DNA of 64,000 nt from Sterolibacteriaceae bacterium. Its GTDB lineage: Bacteria > Pseudomonadota > Gammaproteobacteria > Burkholderiales > Rhodocyclaceae. The notes under the pieces are model-generated. The model worked only from the letters and a program-made list of their open reading frames with translations, was not told where the DNA came from and ran no database searches. The translations under genes were made by a program, and so were the position numbers. Location: contig JANYCD010000046.1 in assembly GCA_025360425.1 (NCBI GenBank), positions 1 through 64,000 on the forward strand. Direction: 5' to 3'. Shown piece after piece: positions 1 through 9,822 of this stretch. Each line of letters begins with the position of its first letter. Within the stretch, counting starts at the first letter, position 1.

Positions 1-637
1 CGGATTGGAGTTGTAATCCTAGGTCATACAGACTGATCTGCACGACATCACCCTTGCCGGTACGTTCGCGCTTGAACAGTGCCGCCAGGATGCCGTGGCA
101 GAGCGCATGGCCGCATGCCGCATCGACAACGGTGAAACCGACTTTCATTGGCATTTCGGGCAAACCTGTGGCCGACATGATTCCACTTTCGGCCTGGACG
201 ATCAGATCGACGCCACGTTTTTCGCGTACCGATTCGGTCCAGCCGAAGCCGGACACCGAGGCGTAGATGAGGCGCGGGTTGAGTTTGCTCAGTGCTTCGT
301 GGCCGAGTCCCAGTCTTTCCATCGCACCGGGACGTGACGCTTCGATCAGCACGTCGGCATCGGCCACCAGCGCCTTGGCAGTTGCCAGATCTTGCGGGTC
401 GCGCAGGTCGAGACGGATCAGTTTCTTGCTGCGGTTGTAGGCGAGGAAGACCGGTGACACTGGAAGATTCGCCGCGGCCTTCGTTCGCAACTGACGGCAG
501 CTATCGCCTTCTGGCGGTTCGATCTTGATGACTTCAGCGCCATAGTCGGCGAGCAGCAAGCCTGCTGCGGGTGCCGCGACCATCTGGGCGAACTCGATAA
601 CCTTGATGCCGCTGAGCGGGAGATCGGGTTCAGCCAT
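1..637 (-). CDS. CaiB/BaiF family CoA-transferase, 3' end cut by window edge
   Basis: Family III CoA-transferase, which moves CoA between carboxylic acids, usually to activate a catabolic substrate. The N-terminal 212 residues are visible. They start with the typical segment LPLSGIKVIEF (residues 6-16), then the Rossmann-like part with YGAEVIKIE (32-40) and a variant of the family motif, IEASRPG, at 98-104. Asp172 in FTVVDAACG corresponds to the nucleophilic aspartate of this family by position and context. The gene is last in a minus-strand set, 3 nt after the preceding stop, so it is probably co-transcribed with the kinase-like and SnoaL-like genes. The substrate cannot be read from the sequence. 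The family call is secure. Confidence 0.9.
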   Translation of the reverse strand, partial: MAEPDLPLSGIKVIEFAQMVAAPAAGLLLADYGAEVIKIEPPEGDSCRQLRTKAAANLPVSPVFLAYNRSKKLIRLDLRDPQDLATAKALVADADVLIEASRPGAMERLGLGHEALSKLNPRLIYASVSGFGWTESVREKRGVDLIVQAESGIMSATGLPEMPMKVGFTVVDAACGHALCHGILAALFKRERTGKGDVVQISLYDLGLQLQS

Positions 638-640
638 TGT

Positions 641-1120
641 TCATTCAAGCCCAAAGTGGGGGATCTTGCCGCTGAGTACCAGCGTCATGCTGCCGGTGCC
701 GTGGCTTTCTGCTGAAGCGCCAAGTTGTGCGTGAACGGCGACGGGCTGGATGCGGCGCCAGTGCGCATTGGCTGAGCCATTGGGATAAACGATTTGCGCC
801 GGGGCAGAGACATCCCAGACGTCCGTTTCCACATGGTTGGCACCGCGCCATACGCCGAGTCCCTTGCGGTCGTTGTAGCCGCCGCTGTAACCCAGCCCCT
901 GCATGGCGATAGCAGAGCCAATCGCCTCACTGCGCAGTACAAAATCAATGCCGCCTTCGAGGCGTGCGGTCAAGGTGGCCATTTGAAAACGGCGCGTCCC
1001 GGGATGGAGTGTTGCCCCCAGTTGCAAATTCTTTACCGGCCATGTCTCGCCACTCTTGAGGTCGTGGTCGAACGTCGTCGGAAGCTGGTGCCAGAGAGTA
1101 TCGTCGAGCGACGTGAGCAT
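641..1120 (-). CDS. Uncharacterised protein, probably an internally deleted member of a larger family
   Basis: A 159-residue protein with no recognised catalytic motif. Its first 19 residues (LDDTLWHQLPTTFDH region) look like the start, and the remainder (LHPGTRRFQ at 39-47, GLGYSGGYNDRKGLG at about 75-89) like the C-terminal third, of a roughly 330-400 residue family that I recall beside acyl-CoA catabolic genes. The middle appears to be missing without a frame change. The family assignment is from memory and not verified. It sits between a 148-residue hypothetical gene (14 nt upstream) and the CoA-transferase (3 nt downstream), in one operon. No strong ribosome binding site precedes the ATG. 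It may be a non-functional remnant. Confidence 0.55.
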   Translation of the reverse strand: MLTSLDDTLWHQLPTTFDHDLKSGETWPVKNLQLGATLHPGTRRFQMATLTARLEGGIDFVLRSEAIGSAIAMQGLGYSGGYNDRKGLGVWRGANHVETDVWDVSAPAQIVYPNGSANAHWRRIQPVAVHAQLGASAESHGTGSMTLVLSGKIPHFGLE

Positions 1121-1134
1121 GATTGGTCGCCAGT

Positions 1135-1581
1135 CTAGCGGGCTTGTTTGGGGGTCGCACCGGACAGGCGCATGGGATAGCGCGTGGTCCGTGCAGAGAG
1201 ATGTTGCAGTATTTTTTCGCGGACGGGTGCGGTTAAGGTGTCAGCCAGGCATTCGGTGGTCAGTTGGCGCAATTGCTCGTTGAAAACGTCGACCGCGAGA
1301 ATGTCGGTTTGATTTACCGGAGCCTCAGCCAATGCGGCATCAATGCGATGCCGCAATGCTTCGCAGACATCCGGGCGCGCACTGAAAAGCAGTTCCACAG
1401 TGGCGCCGTTATCCCATTCGAGAAAGCCGGGCACACTGTGCCAGTTCTTTGACAGCATGCGCACATTGCTGACCAGGCTTCTCAATATTTCGAGTGCATG
1501 GCCGCTGTGAATTTCAGGCGCAACCGTTTCCTCGAGTATGCGGCACATGCCGTCAAGCTGCTCGGTGATGCTCGGTCGCAT
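1135..1581 (-). CDS. Hypothetical helical protein coupled to an APH-fold kinase
   Basis: A 148-residue soluble protein that I do not recognise with certainty. It is predicted to be mostly helical, with no signal peptide and no metal-binding or catalytic motif that I can see. Its ATG overlaps the TGA of the upstream phosphotransferase gene by one base (TGATG), which indicates translational coupling and probably joint function. Small helical proteins of this size are commonly paired with ACAD10-type kinases in acyl-CoA clusters. It is a real gene by context and codon use. Function unknown. Confidence 0.7.
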   Translation of the reverse strand: MRPSITEQLDGMCRILEETVAPEIHSGHALEILRSLVSNVRMLSKNWHSVPGFLEWDNGATVELLFSARPDVCEALRHRIDAALAEAPVNQTDILAVDVFNEQLRQLTTECLADTLTAPVREKILQHLSARTTRYPMRLSGATPKQAR

Positions 1582-2654
1582 CAGTCAACCTCTTTCATCA
1601 AGGTAAACATGTTCTGGAACATCCACACCGGTGTGTGATAAATGCGGTTCAGACTGCCTTCAACGAAGGCGTGCATGCCGGTGAGGATGATGACCGACAG
1701 CTTCCAGCACGAGAAAACATTCCACCACAGCAACTCGCGAGGATCGACATAACGGCCGGTGGCTTCGGTATAGGCGCGGACGATCTGCTCGCGCTCCCAT
1801 ACGCCGCGGATCTGATGCTCTCGTGCGCGTGCCGGGTTGGTGATCCATCCCAGGTCCTCAAGCGGGTTACCGAGGTGCGCGGTTTCCCAGTCGAGCATGG
1901 TGGTGATTTCATTGCCCATCAGCAATGCATTGCCGGGCTTGAAGTCACCATGCACGAGCACGGAACCGGCCGAGAGTGGGGCGCGTTGCCGCAACCAGTC
2001 GAGTATCAGCTCCATCTCGGGCAGCGGTTCGAGTCGCACGCGGCGAAATTCGGTTTCCCATTGTTTGATCTCCGATACCGCTCCGTTGTTGCCTGGGTCG
2101 CCAAGGTCGCGTGCAAGACCTGTCTTGTGTACGTCGACTTTCTGTATTTTGGCCAGCAGGTCGATGAACCCTCTGGCCAGATGCAGGCGCTGTTCCAGAG
2201 GCCGTGAACCGTTGAGAACGTACCAGTCGCAACTGCCTTCGATGACGTCCATGATCATGGATGGGCTGCCGAAAATGGTGCCTGTCGAATCCACCCAGCG
2301 TACTGGCGGGGCCGGAACTAATGTCGCTTCCAATGCCCGCAGCACTTGAAACTCGCGTTCGCGATCGGTCACCAGAAGACTGCCGGCCGGATCACGCCGC
2401 AACAACATGCGCCCCGACTTCATGGCGCCGTGCTCGCGCCACTCGGCAAGGAACATCCAGTTTTCGCGGGACAGGCCGGTGGAGGTGCGAACCAGTTGGC
2501 TCACCCGGACGTCGCTTGATTCCGGCAGTTCGCCAAGAAGAACGGATGCCAGTTTCTTTTCCAGCAGCGCCTGCTGATCGGTGGCTGGATCGGTGCCATC
2601 CGTCGACTGTTTCACTCTGACGGGCGCGTCGACGGCCACTGTGCTTGCAAGCAT
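1581..2654 (-). CDS. Phosphotransferase family protein (APH fold, ACAD10 N-terminal type)
   Basis: A 357-residue aminoglycoside-phosphotransferase-like kinase. The catalytic loop VHGDFKPGN is at 234-242 (Asp237 as catalytic base, Asn242 as metal ligand) and the metal-binding DWE is at 255-257. It is not likely to be a drug-resistance enzyme. Members beside CoA-transferases and acyl-CoA dehydrogenases resemble the kinase domain of ACAD10/11, which phosphorylates 4-hydroxyacyl-CoAs so the hydroxyl can be removed. That role is an inference from family and neighbours. The start codon lies one base after the stop of the SnoaL-like gene, and the stop overlaps the next gene's ATG, so three genes are tightly linked. 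Confidence 0.85.
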   Translation of the reverse strand: MLASTVAVDAPVRVKQSTDGTDPATDQQALLEKKLASVLLGELPESSDVRVSQLVRTSTGLSRENWMFLAEWREHGAMKSGRMLLRRDPAGSLLVTDREREFQVLRALEATLVPAPPVRWVDSTGTIFGSPSMIMDVIEGSCDWYVLNGSRPLEQRLHLARGFIDLLAKIQKVDVHKTGLARDLGDPGNNGAVSEIKQWETEFRRVRLEPLPEMELILDWLRQRAPLSAGSVLVHGDFKPGNALLMGNEITTMLDWETAHLGNPLEDLGWITNPARAREHQIRGVWEREQIVRAYTEATGRYVDPRELLWWNVFSCWKLSVIILTGMHAFVEGSLNRIYHTPVWMFQNMFTLMKEVD

Positions 2655-2655
2655 G

Positions 2656-3252
2656 TCAGGCGGCTACTTTTTCACTTGCTTCCGCCGGCAGGAATTCCTT
2701 CGTGGCCTTGACCCGCATCTCCAGCGTCACCACATCGGCGAGAGCCGGCTTCTCGATTTTGGGTCGATCAAGTTCGTAAACATCCTCGCCCAGCATGATG
2801 CCATCCGTGTTGTAAGGCCAGAACATCGCGAGCGGGCTGCTTTGAACATAAATGGTCTCGGGTTCGAATGGTTCCGTATTGCCTTCGGTGGCAAGCTTGG
2901 CACCCGACACGAAGCGCACCAGGGTTGAGTAGGACGACACGCCCCAATCATTCACCATGAGTTGCTCGTCATTCAGCATGATGACTTCAAGGTTGACCGC
3001 ATTGTAGTAACCCTGAACTTCATCCAGTCCTTCATAGGTCGCCATTTCCGCACCATGGCGCTTCACATGATAGAGCGGATTTTTTACTGTACGTTTCGGG
3101 GTCAGGATGTCCTGGTCGCGGTTGGAAAATTCGAAGGCGGCGTGTTCGTAGTAGTTGTTCAGGATTGCCTTTCGATGCGGGTTGGTTTCGTCGGCGACAG
3201 CCTTGCGTGTCCTGCGCATGTACTCGATAAATTTGTCCAGATACTTGCTCAT
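2656..3252 (-). CDS. SnoaL/NTF2-like hypothetical protein
   Basis: A 198-residue protein, first gene of the minus-strand operon. The ATG at 3252 was chosen over an upstream in-frame ATG at 3306 because AGGAGGA lies about 9 nt before it. The composition, with a helical N-terminus followed by aromatic-rich strands (NPLYHVKRHG, YSTLVRFVSG), suggests an NTF2-like cone fold as in SnoaL-type proteins that isomerise or hydrate small hydrophobic substrates. The fold call is tentative. Being promoter-proximal to a kinase and a CoA-transferase, it is probably part of the same catabolic route. A TetR-type inverted repeat lies about 70-90 bp upstream. Confidence 0.6.
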   Translation of the reverse strand: MSKYLDKFIEYMRRTRKAVADETNPHRKAILNNYYEHAAFEFSNRDQDILTPKRTVKNPLYHVKRHGAEMATYEGLDEVQGYYNAVNLEVIMLNDEQLMVNDWGVSSYSTLVRFVSGAKLATEGNTEPFEPETIYVQSSPLAMFWPYNTDGIMLGEDVYELDRPKIEKPALADVVTLEMRVKATKEFLPAEASEKVAA

Positions 3253-3320
3253 GATTTTTGTTCCTCCTGTAGTTGGCTGTTGCCTGCTTTTTAATGACCA
3301 AATCAATCTTGAAATGGTAC

Positions 3321-3342
3321 CGACCGAACGATCACTCGGTCG
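3321..3342. promoter_or_regulatory. TetR-type inverted repeat, candidate operator
   Basis: Perfect 7-bp inverted repeat CGACCGA-N8-TCGGTCG, 69 bp upstream of the first gene of the catabolic operon. Arms and spacing resemble operators of TetR-family regulators of fatty-acid or steroid catabolism. No regulator gene is visible in this window. The rest of 3253-3607 holds no gene that I can see. Confidence 0.5.
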
Positions 3343-3485
3343 CTATTATTCATTACCGACGTCTGCCTTGTCAATGCAAATTCTAGTCGTCCGGACGGCA
3401 TCCGGAAACGCATTCCGGCGCCTTCCACCGGCTTTTAGCTTTCTTGAAGGGAAACCCAGTCCTGATAAGGGATTGAGCAGGCGGG

Positions 3486-3494
3486 TGGTATACT
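3486..3494 (+). promoter_or_regulatory. Candidate extended -10 promoter for uvrB
   Basis: TGGTATACT, an extended -10 element (TGN before TATACT) 113 bp upstream of the uvrB start, with no good -35. I found no LexA box (CTGT-N8-ACAG type) nearby, although uvrB is SOS-regulated in many relatives. Confidence 0.35.
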
Positions 3495-3607
3495 TTTCGT
3501 CCTCCAAACAGGCCTTCTTCGTTCCTTCAGGGAAACAGGGAGTGTCTGCCAAAAAGACTCACCACCCATGAAAACCGTTTCACGAACGATCAAGGCAGCT
3601 AGAACCA

Positions 3608-5650
<2,043 letters not shown>

Positions 5651-5685
5651 ATCGAAAATATTCACCATGACCGGAGGAAATTCCT

Positions 5686-5797
5686 GTGGGACAGAGGACG
5701 CAGAGTACATCTCGATCCCCTTTGGAGGGACAGAGGAATCAAAACAGCTTTTTCTTGTAATGTGTTTTCCTCTGCGTCCTCCGTGCCCTCTGTGGTA
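5686..5797. repeat. Palindromic intergenic repeat, type A (copy 1)
   Basis: An imperfect inverted repeat of about 110 bp between uvrB and dnaB. Left arm carries CAGAGGACGCAGAG (5692-5705) and right arm CTCTGCGTCCTCCG (5770-5783), followed by GCCCTCTGTGG. The same words recur at 26151-26241. It looks like a REP/MITE-type element able to fold into one long hairpin; no ORF inside. Confidence 0.75.
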
Positions 5798-5811
5798 AGT
5801 TGCTTTTGAAG

Positions 5812-5875
5812 TTATCCCCACTTCGCCAACAGCTTGCTACCAGGTTACCCACAGCTTATGCACCGCATTTCCACA
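5812..5875 (+). promoter_or_regulatory. Cluster of DnaA-box-like sites upstream of dnaB
   Basis: Three close matches to the DnaA box TTATCCACA in the same orientation: TTATCCCCA (5812-5820), TTACCCACA (5845-5853) and ATTTCCACA (5867-5875). All lie within 130 bp upstream of the dnaB start. This suggests DnaA binding or control of dnaB. There is no dnaA or dnaN here and the element is short, so I do not call it an origin. Confidence 0.5.
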
Positions 5876-5940
5876 GACTTATGCCTTGCGCCCAATTCGA
5901 TGAAGCGTAGACTTCGGCGCCTGCTCGGGGAGAAAAATTA

Positions 5941-7338
5941 ATGGTTCAAGTGCGCGCATTCAACAACAATCTGCAAGCTGATCCGCAGGTTGCGGCGCTC
6001 AAGTTACCACCGCACTCGATCGAGGCGGAACAATCGCTGATCGGCGGGTTGCTGCTCGACAACGGCGCCTGGGATCGCATTGGCGACATGGTCTCGGAGT
6101 CGGATTTCTACCGTGACGATCACCGCCGAATTTTTACCCATATCCGCAAGCTGCTGGAAATGGGCCGTCCCGCAGACGTGGTGACGGTGTTCGAGTCGAT
6201 CGAAAAGTCCAACGAGATTGACCAGGCTGGTGGCCTGGCCTACCTCGCCGAGATCGCCAACAACACCCCATCGGCCGCCAATATCCGGCGCTATGCCGAG
6301 ATCGTGCACGAGCGCGCGATCCTGCGCAAACTCATCACGGTGGGCGATGACATCGCCGCCAACGCGCTCAATCCGGCCGGACGCGACGTCAAGGAACTGC
6401 TCGACGAAGCAGAGGCACGCGTCTTCGAGATCGCCGAGAGCGGCGCAAAGACCACGCAGGGTTTCGTCGCCATTCCCACCGTGCTGGGCGAGGTGGTGGA
6501 CCGGATTCAGGCGCTCTATGACCGTGACAGTCCGTCCGACATCACCGGCGTGGCGACCGGATTCATCGACCTGGATCAGAAGACTTCCGGGTTGCAACCG
6601 GGCGACATGATCGTCGTCGCCGGGCGTCCGTCAATGGGAAAAACCGCGTTCGCGCTCAACATCGCCGAGCATGTCGGCGTCGAACAGAAGCTTCCGGTTG
6701 CGATTTTCAGCCTGGAAATGTCGGGGCCGCAACTGGCCATGCGTTTTCTGTCTTCAGTCGGACGTCTCGACCAGCAGAAGCTGCGCACCGGCAAGCTGGG
6801 TGATGAGGAATGGGACAAGATGACCGTGGCGCTGGGCAAGCTGCATGACGCGCCGATCCACATCGACGATACCGGCGCCATCAACGTCATCGACCTGCGC
6901 GCGCGCGCGCGTCGCCTGCACCGCCAGTTCGGCAAGCTAGGCCTGATCGTCATCGACTACATTCAATTGATGACCTCGACCAGGAACGTCGAAAACCGGG
7001 CCACGGAAATTTCCGAGATCTCCCGCGCCATCAAGGCGCTGGCCAAGGAGCTGCAGGTGCCGATCATCGCGCTGTCGCAGTTGTCGCGCAAAGTCGAGGA
7101 ACGCACCGACAAGCGTCCGCTGATGAGCGACTTGCGCGAATCCGGCGCCATCGAGCAGGACGCCGACATCATCCTGATGATGTACCGGGAGGAATACTAC
7201 AAGCAGGACACGCAGGAAAAGGGCGTCGCCGAAGTCATCATCGGCAAGCATCGTAACGGGCCGACCGGCGTGGTGAAACTGACCTTCCTTGGCGAGTACA
7301 CCAAGTTTGTCAATAACGCGTCGGCGGGGAGTTACTGA
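5941..7338 (+). CDS. dnaB: Replicative DNA helicase
   Basis: Hexameric 5'-3' helicase of the replisome, loaded at the origin by DnaA and a loader, and partner of DnaG primase. It has 465 residues, normal for the family. The N-terminal helical primase-binding domain covers about 20-120, and a linker precedes the RecA-like motor. Walker A GRPSMGKT is at 228-235, Walker B LIVIDYIQLM at about 335-345, and SQLSRKVEER follows. No intein is present. A purine-rich GGGGAG precedes the ATG by 9 nt. Its usual partner rplI is not adjacent. DnaA-box-like sites occupy its promoter region. Confidence 0.98.
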   Translation: MVQVRAFNNNLQADPQVAALKLPPHSIEAEQSLIGGLLLDNGAWDRIGDMVSESDFYRDDHRRIFTHIRKLLEMGRPADVVTVFESIEKSNEIDQAGGLAYLAEIANNTPSAANIRRYAEIVHERAILRKLITVGDDIAANALNPAGRDVKELLDEAEARVFEIAESGAKTTQGFVAIPTVLGEVVDRIQALYDRDSPSDITGVATGFIDLDQKTSGLQPGDMIVVAGRPSMGKTAFALNIAEHVGVEQKLPVAIFSLEMSGPQLAMRFLSSVGRLDQQKLRTGKLGDEEWDKMTVALGKLHDAPIHIDDTGAINVIDLRARARRLHRQFGKLGLIVIDYIQLMTSTRNVENRATEISEISRAIKALAKELQVPIIALSQLSRKVEERTDKRPLMSDLRESGAIEQDADIILMMYREEYYKQDTQEKGVAEVIIGKHRNGPTGVVKLTFLGEYTKFVNNASAGSY

Positions 7339-7438
7339 GGTCTCGAAACTGACAGGCAGTTGTTGGCCCAAAACAGGGACTGCAATTTTCCGACAACAGA
7401 CTTCAATGCGGAGCAGATATTCATGCTCTGCGTTTATC

Positions 7439-7804
7439 TCAGGGGCTCTCAAGCCAGTCCAGCGCCTTCACATCGTCAGTAAAGGGGAAGTGCCTGACTT
7501 CGGCCGACGTAAAGTGCCTGGCGAGCGATTCCGCCATGCCGGCGATCTGACTGTCTGTCACGACTGCTACGCGCCCGACTTTTTTGTGGTGTTCGCGGAC
7601 AAATTGCATGTGCGCAGTGAATCCTCCGAAGTTCTCCCATCCCGGAAATTCTCGCGAATGAATCAACACGCCGTGGAGTTTGGCGTGGTCGGCCAAATAG
7701 GAGTCGACAGCGGCGCTGAGACCGCTAAAGTCCTCTTTGCTCAGCGGTGCGCGAGGTTTGAGTACCAGAATTCCTTCCGGCTTCATTATCGAGTAGTCAA
7801 GCAT
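7439..7804 (-). CDS. SpoIIAA/STAS-like protein
   Basis: A 121-residue cytoplasmic protein with a SpoIIAA-like STAS fold pattern: alternating strands and helices with GILVLKPRAPLS near the N-terminus, the helix-preceding segment LHGVLIHSREFPGW in the middle, and VGRVAVVTDS later. Such proteins are small and of unknown role; some associate with membranes or stress responses. Start chosen at 7804 because GGAGG lies 6 nt before this ATG, while the upstream in-frame ATG has none. Convergent with dnaB. Nothing in the neighbourhood fixes a function. Confidence 0.75.
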   Translation of the reverse strand: MLDYSIMKPEGILVLKPRAPLSKEDFSGLSAAVDSYLADHAKLHGVLIHSREFPGWENFGGFTAHMQFVREHHKKVGRVAVVTDSQIAGMAESLARHFTSAEVRHFPFTDDVKALDWLESP

Positions 7805-7913
7805 GTGATCCTCCATGAGTGTGCCTTTTATCGTAAGCCACCACGGGTGACCATTCTGTTCGCCATCCAACATAGCGTTGTCGCTATAGGTAAGGCGTGA
7901 AAAGGCTTATTAC

Positions 7914-8119
7914 TCAGCAGTCGCCAATATAGGCGACAGAAGGCGTTTGGAAAAGAACCATATTGTCGCGGGTCGCGATCCACTTGTAGATCGTAGTGCG
8001 ATTTAAATCGTTTGCCGCAATCACTTCCGAGGCAGACTCTTCTAAATGCGCTCTTTCAATCGCCATCAAGGGAATTCTCCAGCGTTTGGTGATCGAACGT
8101 TCTTCCGTCTCGTTTCATG
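7914..8119 (-). pseudogene. IS630-type transposase N-terminus, frameshifted and truncated
   Basis: Two minus-strand frames together give the N-terminal helix-turn-helix of an IS630-family transposase. The first frame starts MKRDGRTFDHQTLEN (ATG at 8119) and hits a stop. The second frame continues with MAIERAHLEESASEVI and the recognition helix LNRTTIYKWI, then ends at a TGA at 7914. A single-base shift separates the two halves, and the catalytic DDE part is absent. This is a dead remnant that marks past insertion in this accessory zone. The 183 bp between it and flgA hold nothing recognisable. Confidence 0.65.
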
Positions 8120-8302
8120 ATTTGATGAGATCATCACGGTCAATGAAAGCTCCACATTTTGTCGCTTTAATTACCGACGACTGAGTAAGTTTTGAGAAAT
8201 TTGTGGGAGAGCCGGTAGAGAATAGGGACTCGAAAATCCTCTACAAAGTAGTGGCAGGATGCTGATCGCAAAAGATCCTCTGCGGCATCCAATGTTGACT
8301 TT

Positions 8303-8989
8303 TCAATAGGTAATTTCTGCGGGATATCCGGCGTGCAAGATACCCGCGCTGACTTGTTTTGGAAACGCCTGTATTTGCGCTGTCTCCCTGCCATAACCAC
8401 TGGACCGGCTCCATCCTTCTCCGTTTGCAATAAATGTCTGTCCGTCTGACATTGTCTTCAATCGCTGATTGGATTGCAGCATTTGGGGTGTGCGCATCAT
8501 GTCCTGATGCAGTATCTCGCCACTGGCGATACTGATTGCTGTCGCCCTGCCAACGGCTTGCGCCGGGACGCTGAGGATGCCAGGTGACAACTGTGTGAGA
8601 TCTCCCTCTCTGAATACGACGTCATCCTTTCGCAGGATCTGCCCAGGCGCGAGAGGGTGTGCTGCAACGAGGTAGTAGCCAGTCACCTGTATTTGTACAG
8701 GAAGAACTATCGTCCATGGCGAATCGCCAAGGCAACGCACACCAACAGAGGTATTCCCCGACAGTTTTGCGCCGTCGGGGATGAAGGCTTGAAGCTGTGC
8801 GCAATCGGGGAGCGAGATACGCATATCGGCGGCGTTGATTTGTAATTCCACCGTGCCTGGCAATCCTGAGATTTCGTGGCGCAAGAAATCCTTGACTGTG
8901 TCAAGGATCGCACCTGTATTTTGACGCGCGGCTGCGAACACCGACGTTGTTAGCAGCAGCAATACCCATATGATTGAACGTGGAAACAT
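8303..8989 (-). CDS. flgA: Flagellar basal body P-ring formation protein FlgA-like
   Basis: A 228-residue exported protein. The ATG at 8989 has GGAG 8 nt upstream and opens a clear signal peptide (MFPRSIIWVLLLLTTSVFAA). The mature part follows FlgA: an N-terminal domain with the pattern VELQI..DCAQL, then an SAF domain beginning at about 120 (YLVAAHPLAPGQILRKDD, VGRATAISIASGEILH). FlgA is the periplasmic chaperone for P-ring subunit FlgI. Here it stands alone, divergent from a chaperone-usher pilus cluster and beside an IS remnant, instead of next to flgB or flgM. It may be displaced, a duplicate, or recruited to another envelope assembly. Confidence 0.75.
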   Translation of the reverse strand: MFPRSIIWVLLLLTTSVFAAARQNTGAILDTVKDFLRHEISGLPGTVELQINAADMRISLPDCAQLQAFIPDGAKLSGNTSVGVRCLGDSPWTIVLPVQIQVTGYYLVAAHPLAPGQILRKDDVVFREGDLTQLSPGILSVPAQAVGRATAISIASGEILHQDMMRTPQMLQSNQRLKTMSDGQTFIANGEGWSRSSGYGRETAQIQAFPKQVSAGILHAGYPAEITY

Positions 8990-9192
8990 CAGCCGACTCC
9001 CAAGTGACCGAAGGAATTGACTTGATAACGGCCAGCGGACATGTTCCTTTAGCCTGGGAACGTCTTGTAGTGAAACCTGAAGCACAGGGGCCAAATGCCC
9101 GCAATTACCATGCTGTAAGCCACAAGCAAGTGAAGTGGCGTGACGTAATGCCGAAATCTCACAAGATTCAACGTAAATTCATGGAATTAGCA

Positions 9193-9223
9193 TTGACACT
9201 GCCATCCTTGGCAAGGATGATGC
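9193..9223 (+). promoter_or_regulatory. Overlapping sigma-70 and sigma-54 promoter candidates for the pilus cluster
   Basis: A perfect -35 TTGACA (9193-9198) stands 17 bp from GATGAT (9216-9221). In the same stretch TGGCAAG-GATG-ATGC (9209-9223) matches the sigma-54 consensus TGGCACG-N4-TTGC with two mismatches and exact GG-N10-GC spacing. Either would start transcription about 35 bp before the pilin gene. The remainder of 8990-9269 shows no gene. Confidence 0.45.
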
Positions 9224-9269
9224 GTCCTGATTTGCGTCAATTCGACTTTTTTGTGAAGGAAAATTTCAA

Positions 9270-9788
9270 ATGAACCTGAATAAACGTCTGCTTGTGTCTT
9301 TGATTTCTGTTGCGTCGCTGATTGGCATGGTGCCGAATGCAAGCGCCGTTGGCTCGGCCACTTTTAACGTCACTGCCACCTTGAATTCGGCGTGCACTAT
9401 GGGTGCTTTCTCAGGTCCTCTGGCATTTGGCACGGTCACTGCGTTTGTTGCTCCAGCTAACCCTACTGCCGTGACTTCCACCATTTCCTGCACCCGTACG
9501 CTTGCTGGCGTGACCGCTGTTTTTGATACTGTTGGCGGTTCTACCGTTGGCAGCGCCGCCAGCACAACGCCAACCGGCAGCGGCCTATTGAGCAACGGTC
9601 TCGAGTACACCATTTCCGGGGCGCTGGGGGCTCTCGGCGGAGGTACTGCGGCGACTCCAATCGCGATTGGTACTGCAGATACCGCCACCTTTACTGTCAA
9701 CGGAGCCATGGCTGCTCAGGCCGGTACGTGTGCCGGCGCCACCTGCGGCCCAGCGACGCAAATTCGTACGGTGACACTCAATTTCTGA
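9270..9788 (+). CDS. SCPU-domain pilin, Csu type (major subunit candidate)
   Basis: A 172-residue exported protein with signal peptide (residues 1-26, ending NASA) and one spore coat protein U / CsuA-like domain. It has the paired cysteines of the family (CTMG early, SCTRTL in the middle, CAGATCG near the end) and the C-terminal donor-strand-type tail QIRTVTLNF. It is rich in Ala, Thr and Gly, as structural pilins are. AAGGAAAA precedes the ATG. It is first in the cluster pilin-hypothetical-chaperone-usher-adhesin. A strong intrinsic terminator lies 80 bp after its stop, consistent with much higher expression than the assembly genes. Subunit of an archaic (Csu-class) chaperone-usher pilus. 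Confidence 0.85.
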   Translation: MNLNKRLLVSLISVASLIGMVPNASAVGSATFNVTATLNSACTMGAFSGPLAFGTVTAFVAPANPTAVTSTISCTRTLAGVTAVFDTVGGSTVGSAASTTPTGSGLLSNGLEYTISGALGALGGGTAATPIAIGTADTATFTVNGAMAAQAGTCAGATCGPATQIRTVTLNF

Positions 9789-9822
9789 GTCCGTCCTGAA
9801 ACAGCAAGCTGGCGGTTCCACG

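Noticed and set aside
1581..2654. Aminoglycoside resistance phosphotransferase
   Set aside because: The fold matches, but the CoA-transferase context and ACAD10-like sequence indicate a catabolic kinase.
3253..3607. LexA box in front of uvrB
   Set aside because: No CTGT-N8-ACAG or closely related word found; CTG and CAG words there are spaced wrongly.
5812..5940. Chromosomal origin of replication
   Set aside because: Only three imperfect DnaA-like boxes, no clear AT-rich unwinding region and no dnaA/dnaN/gidA neighbours. A regulatory role is likelier.
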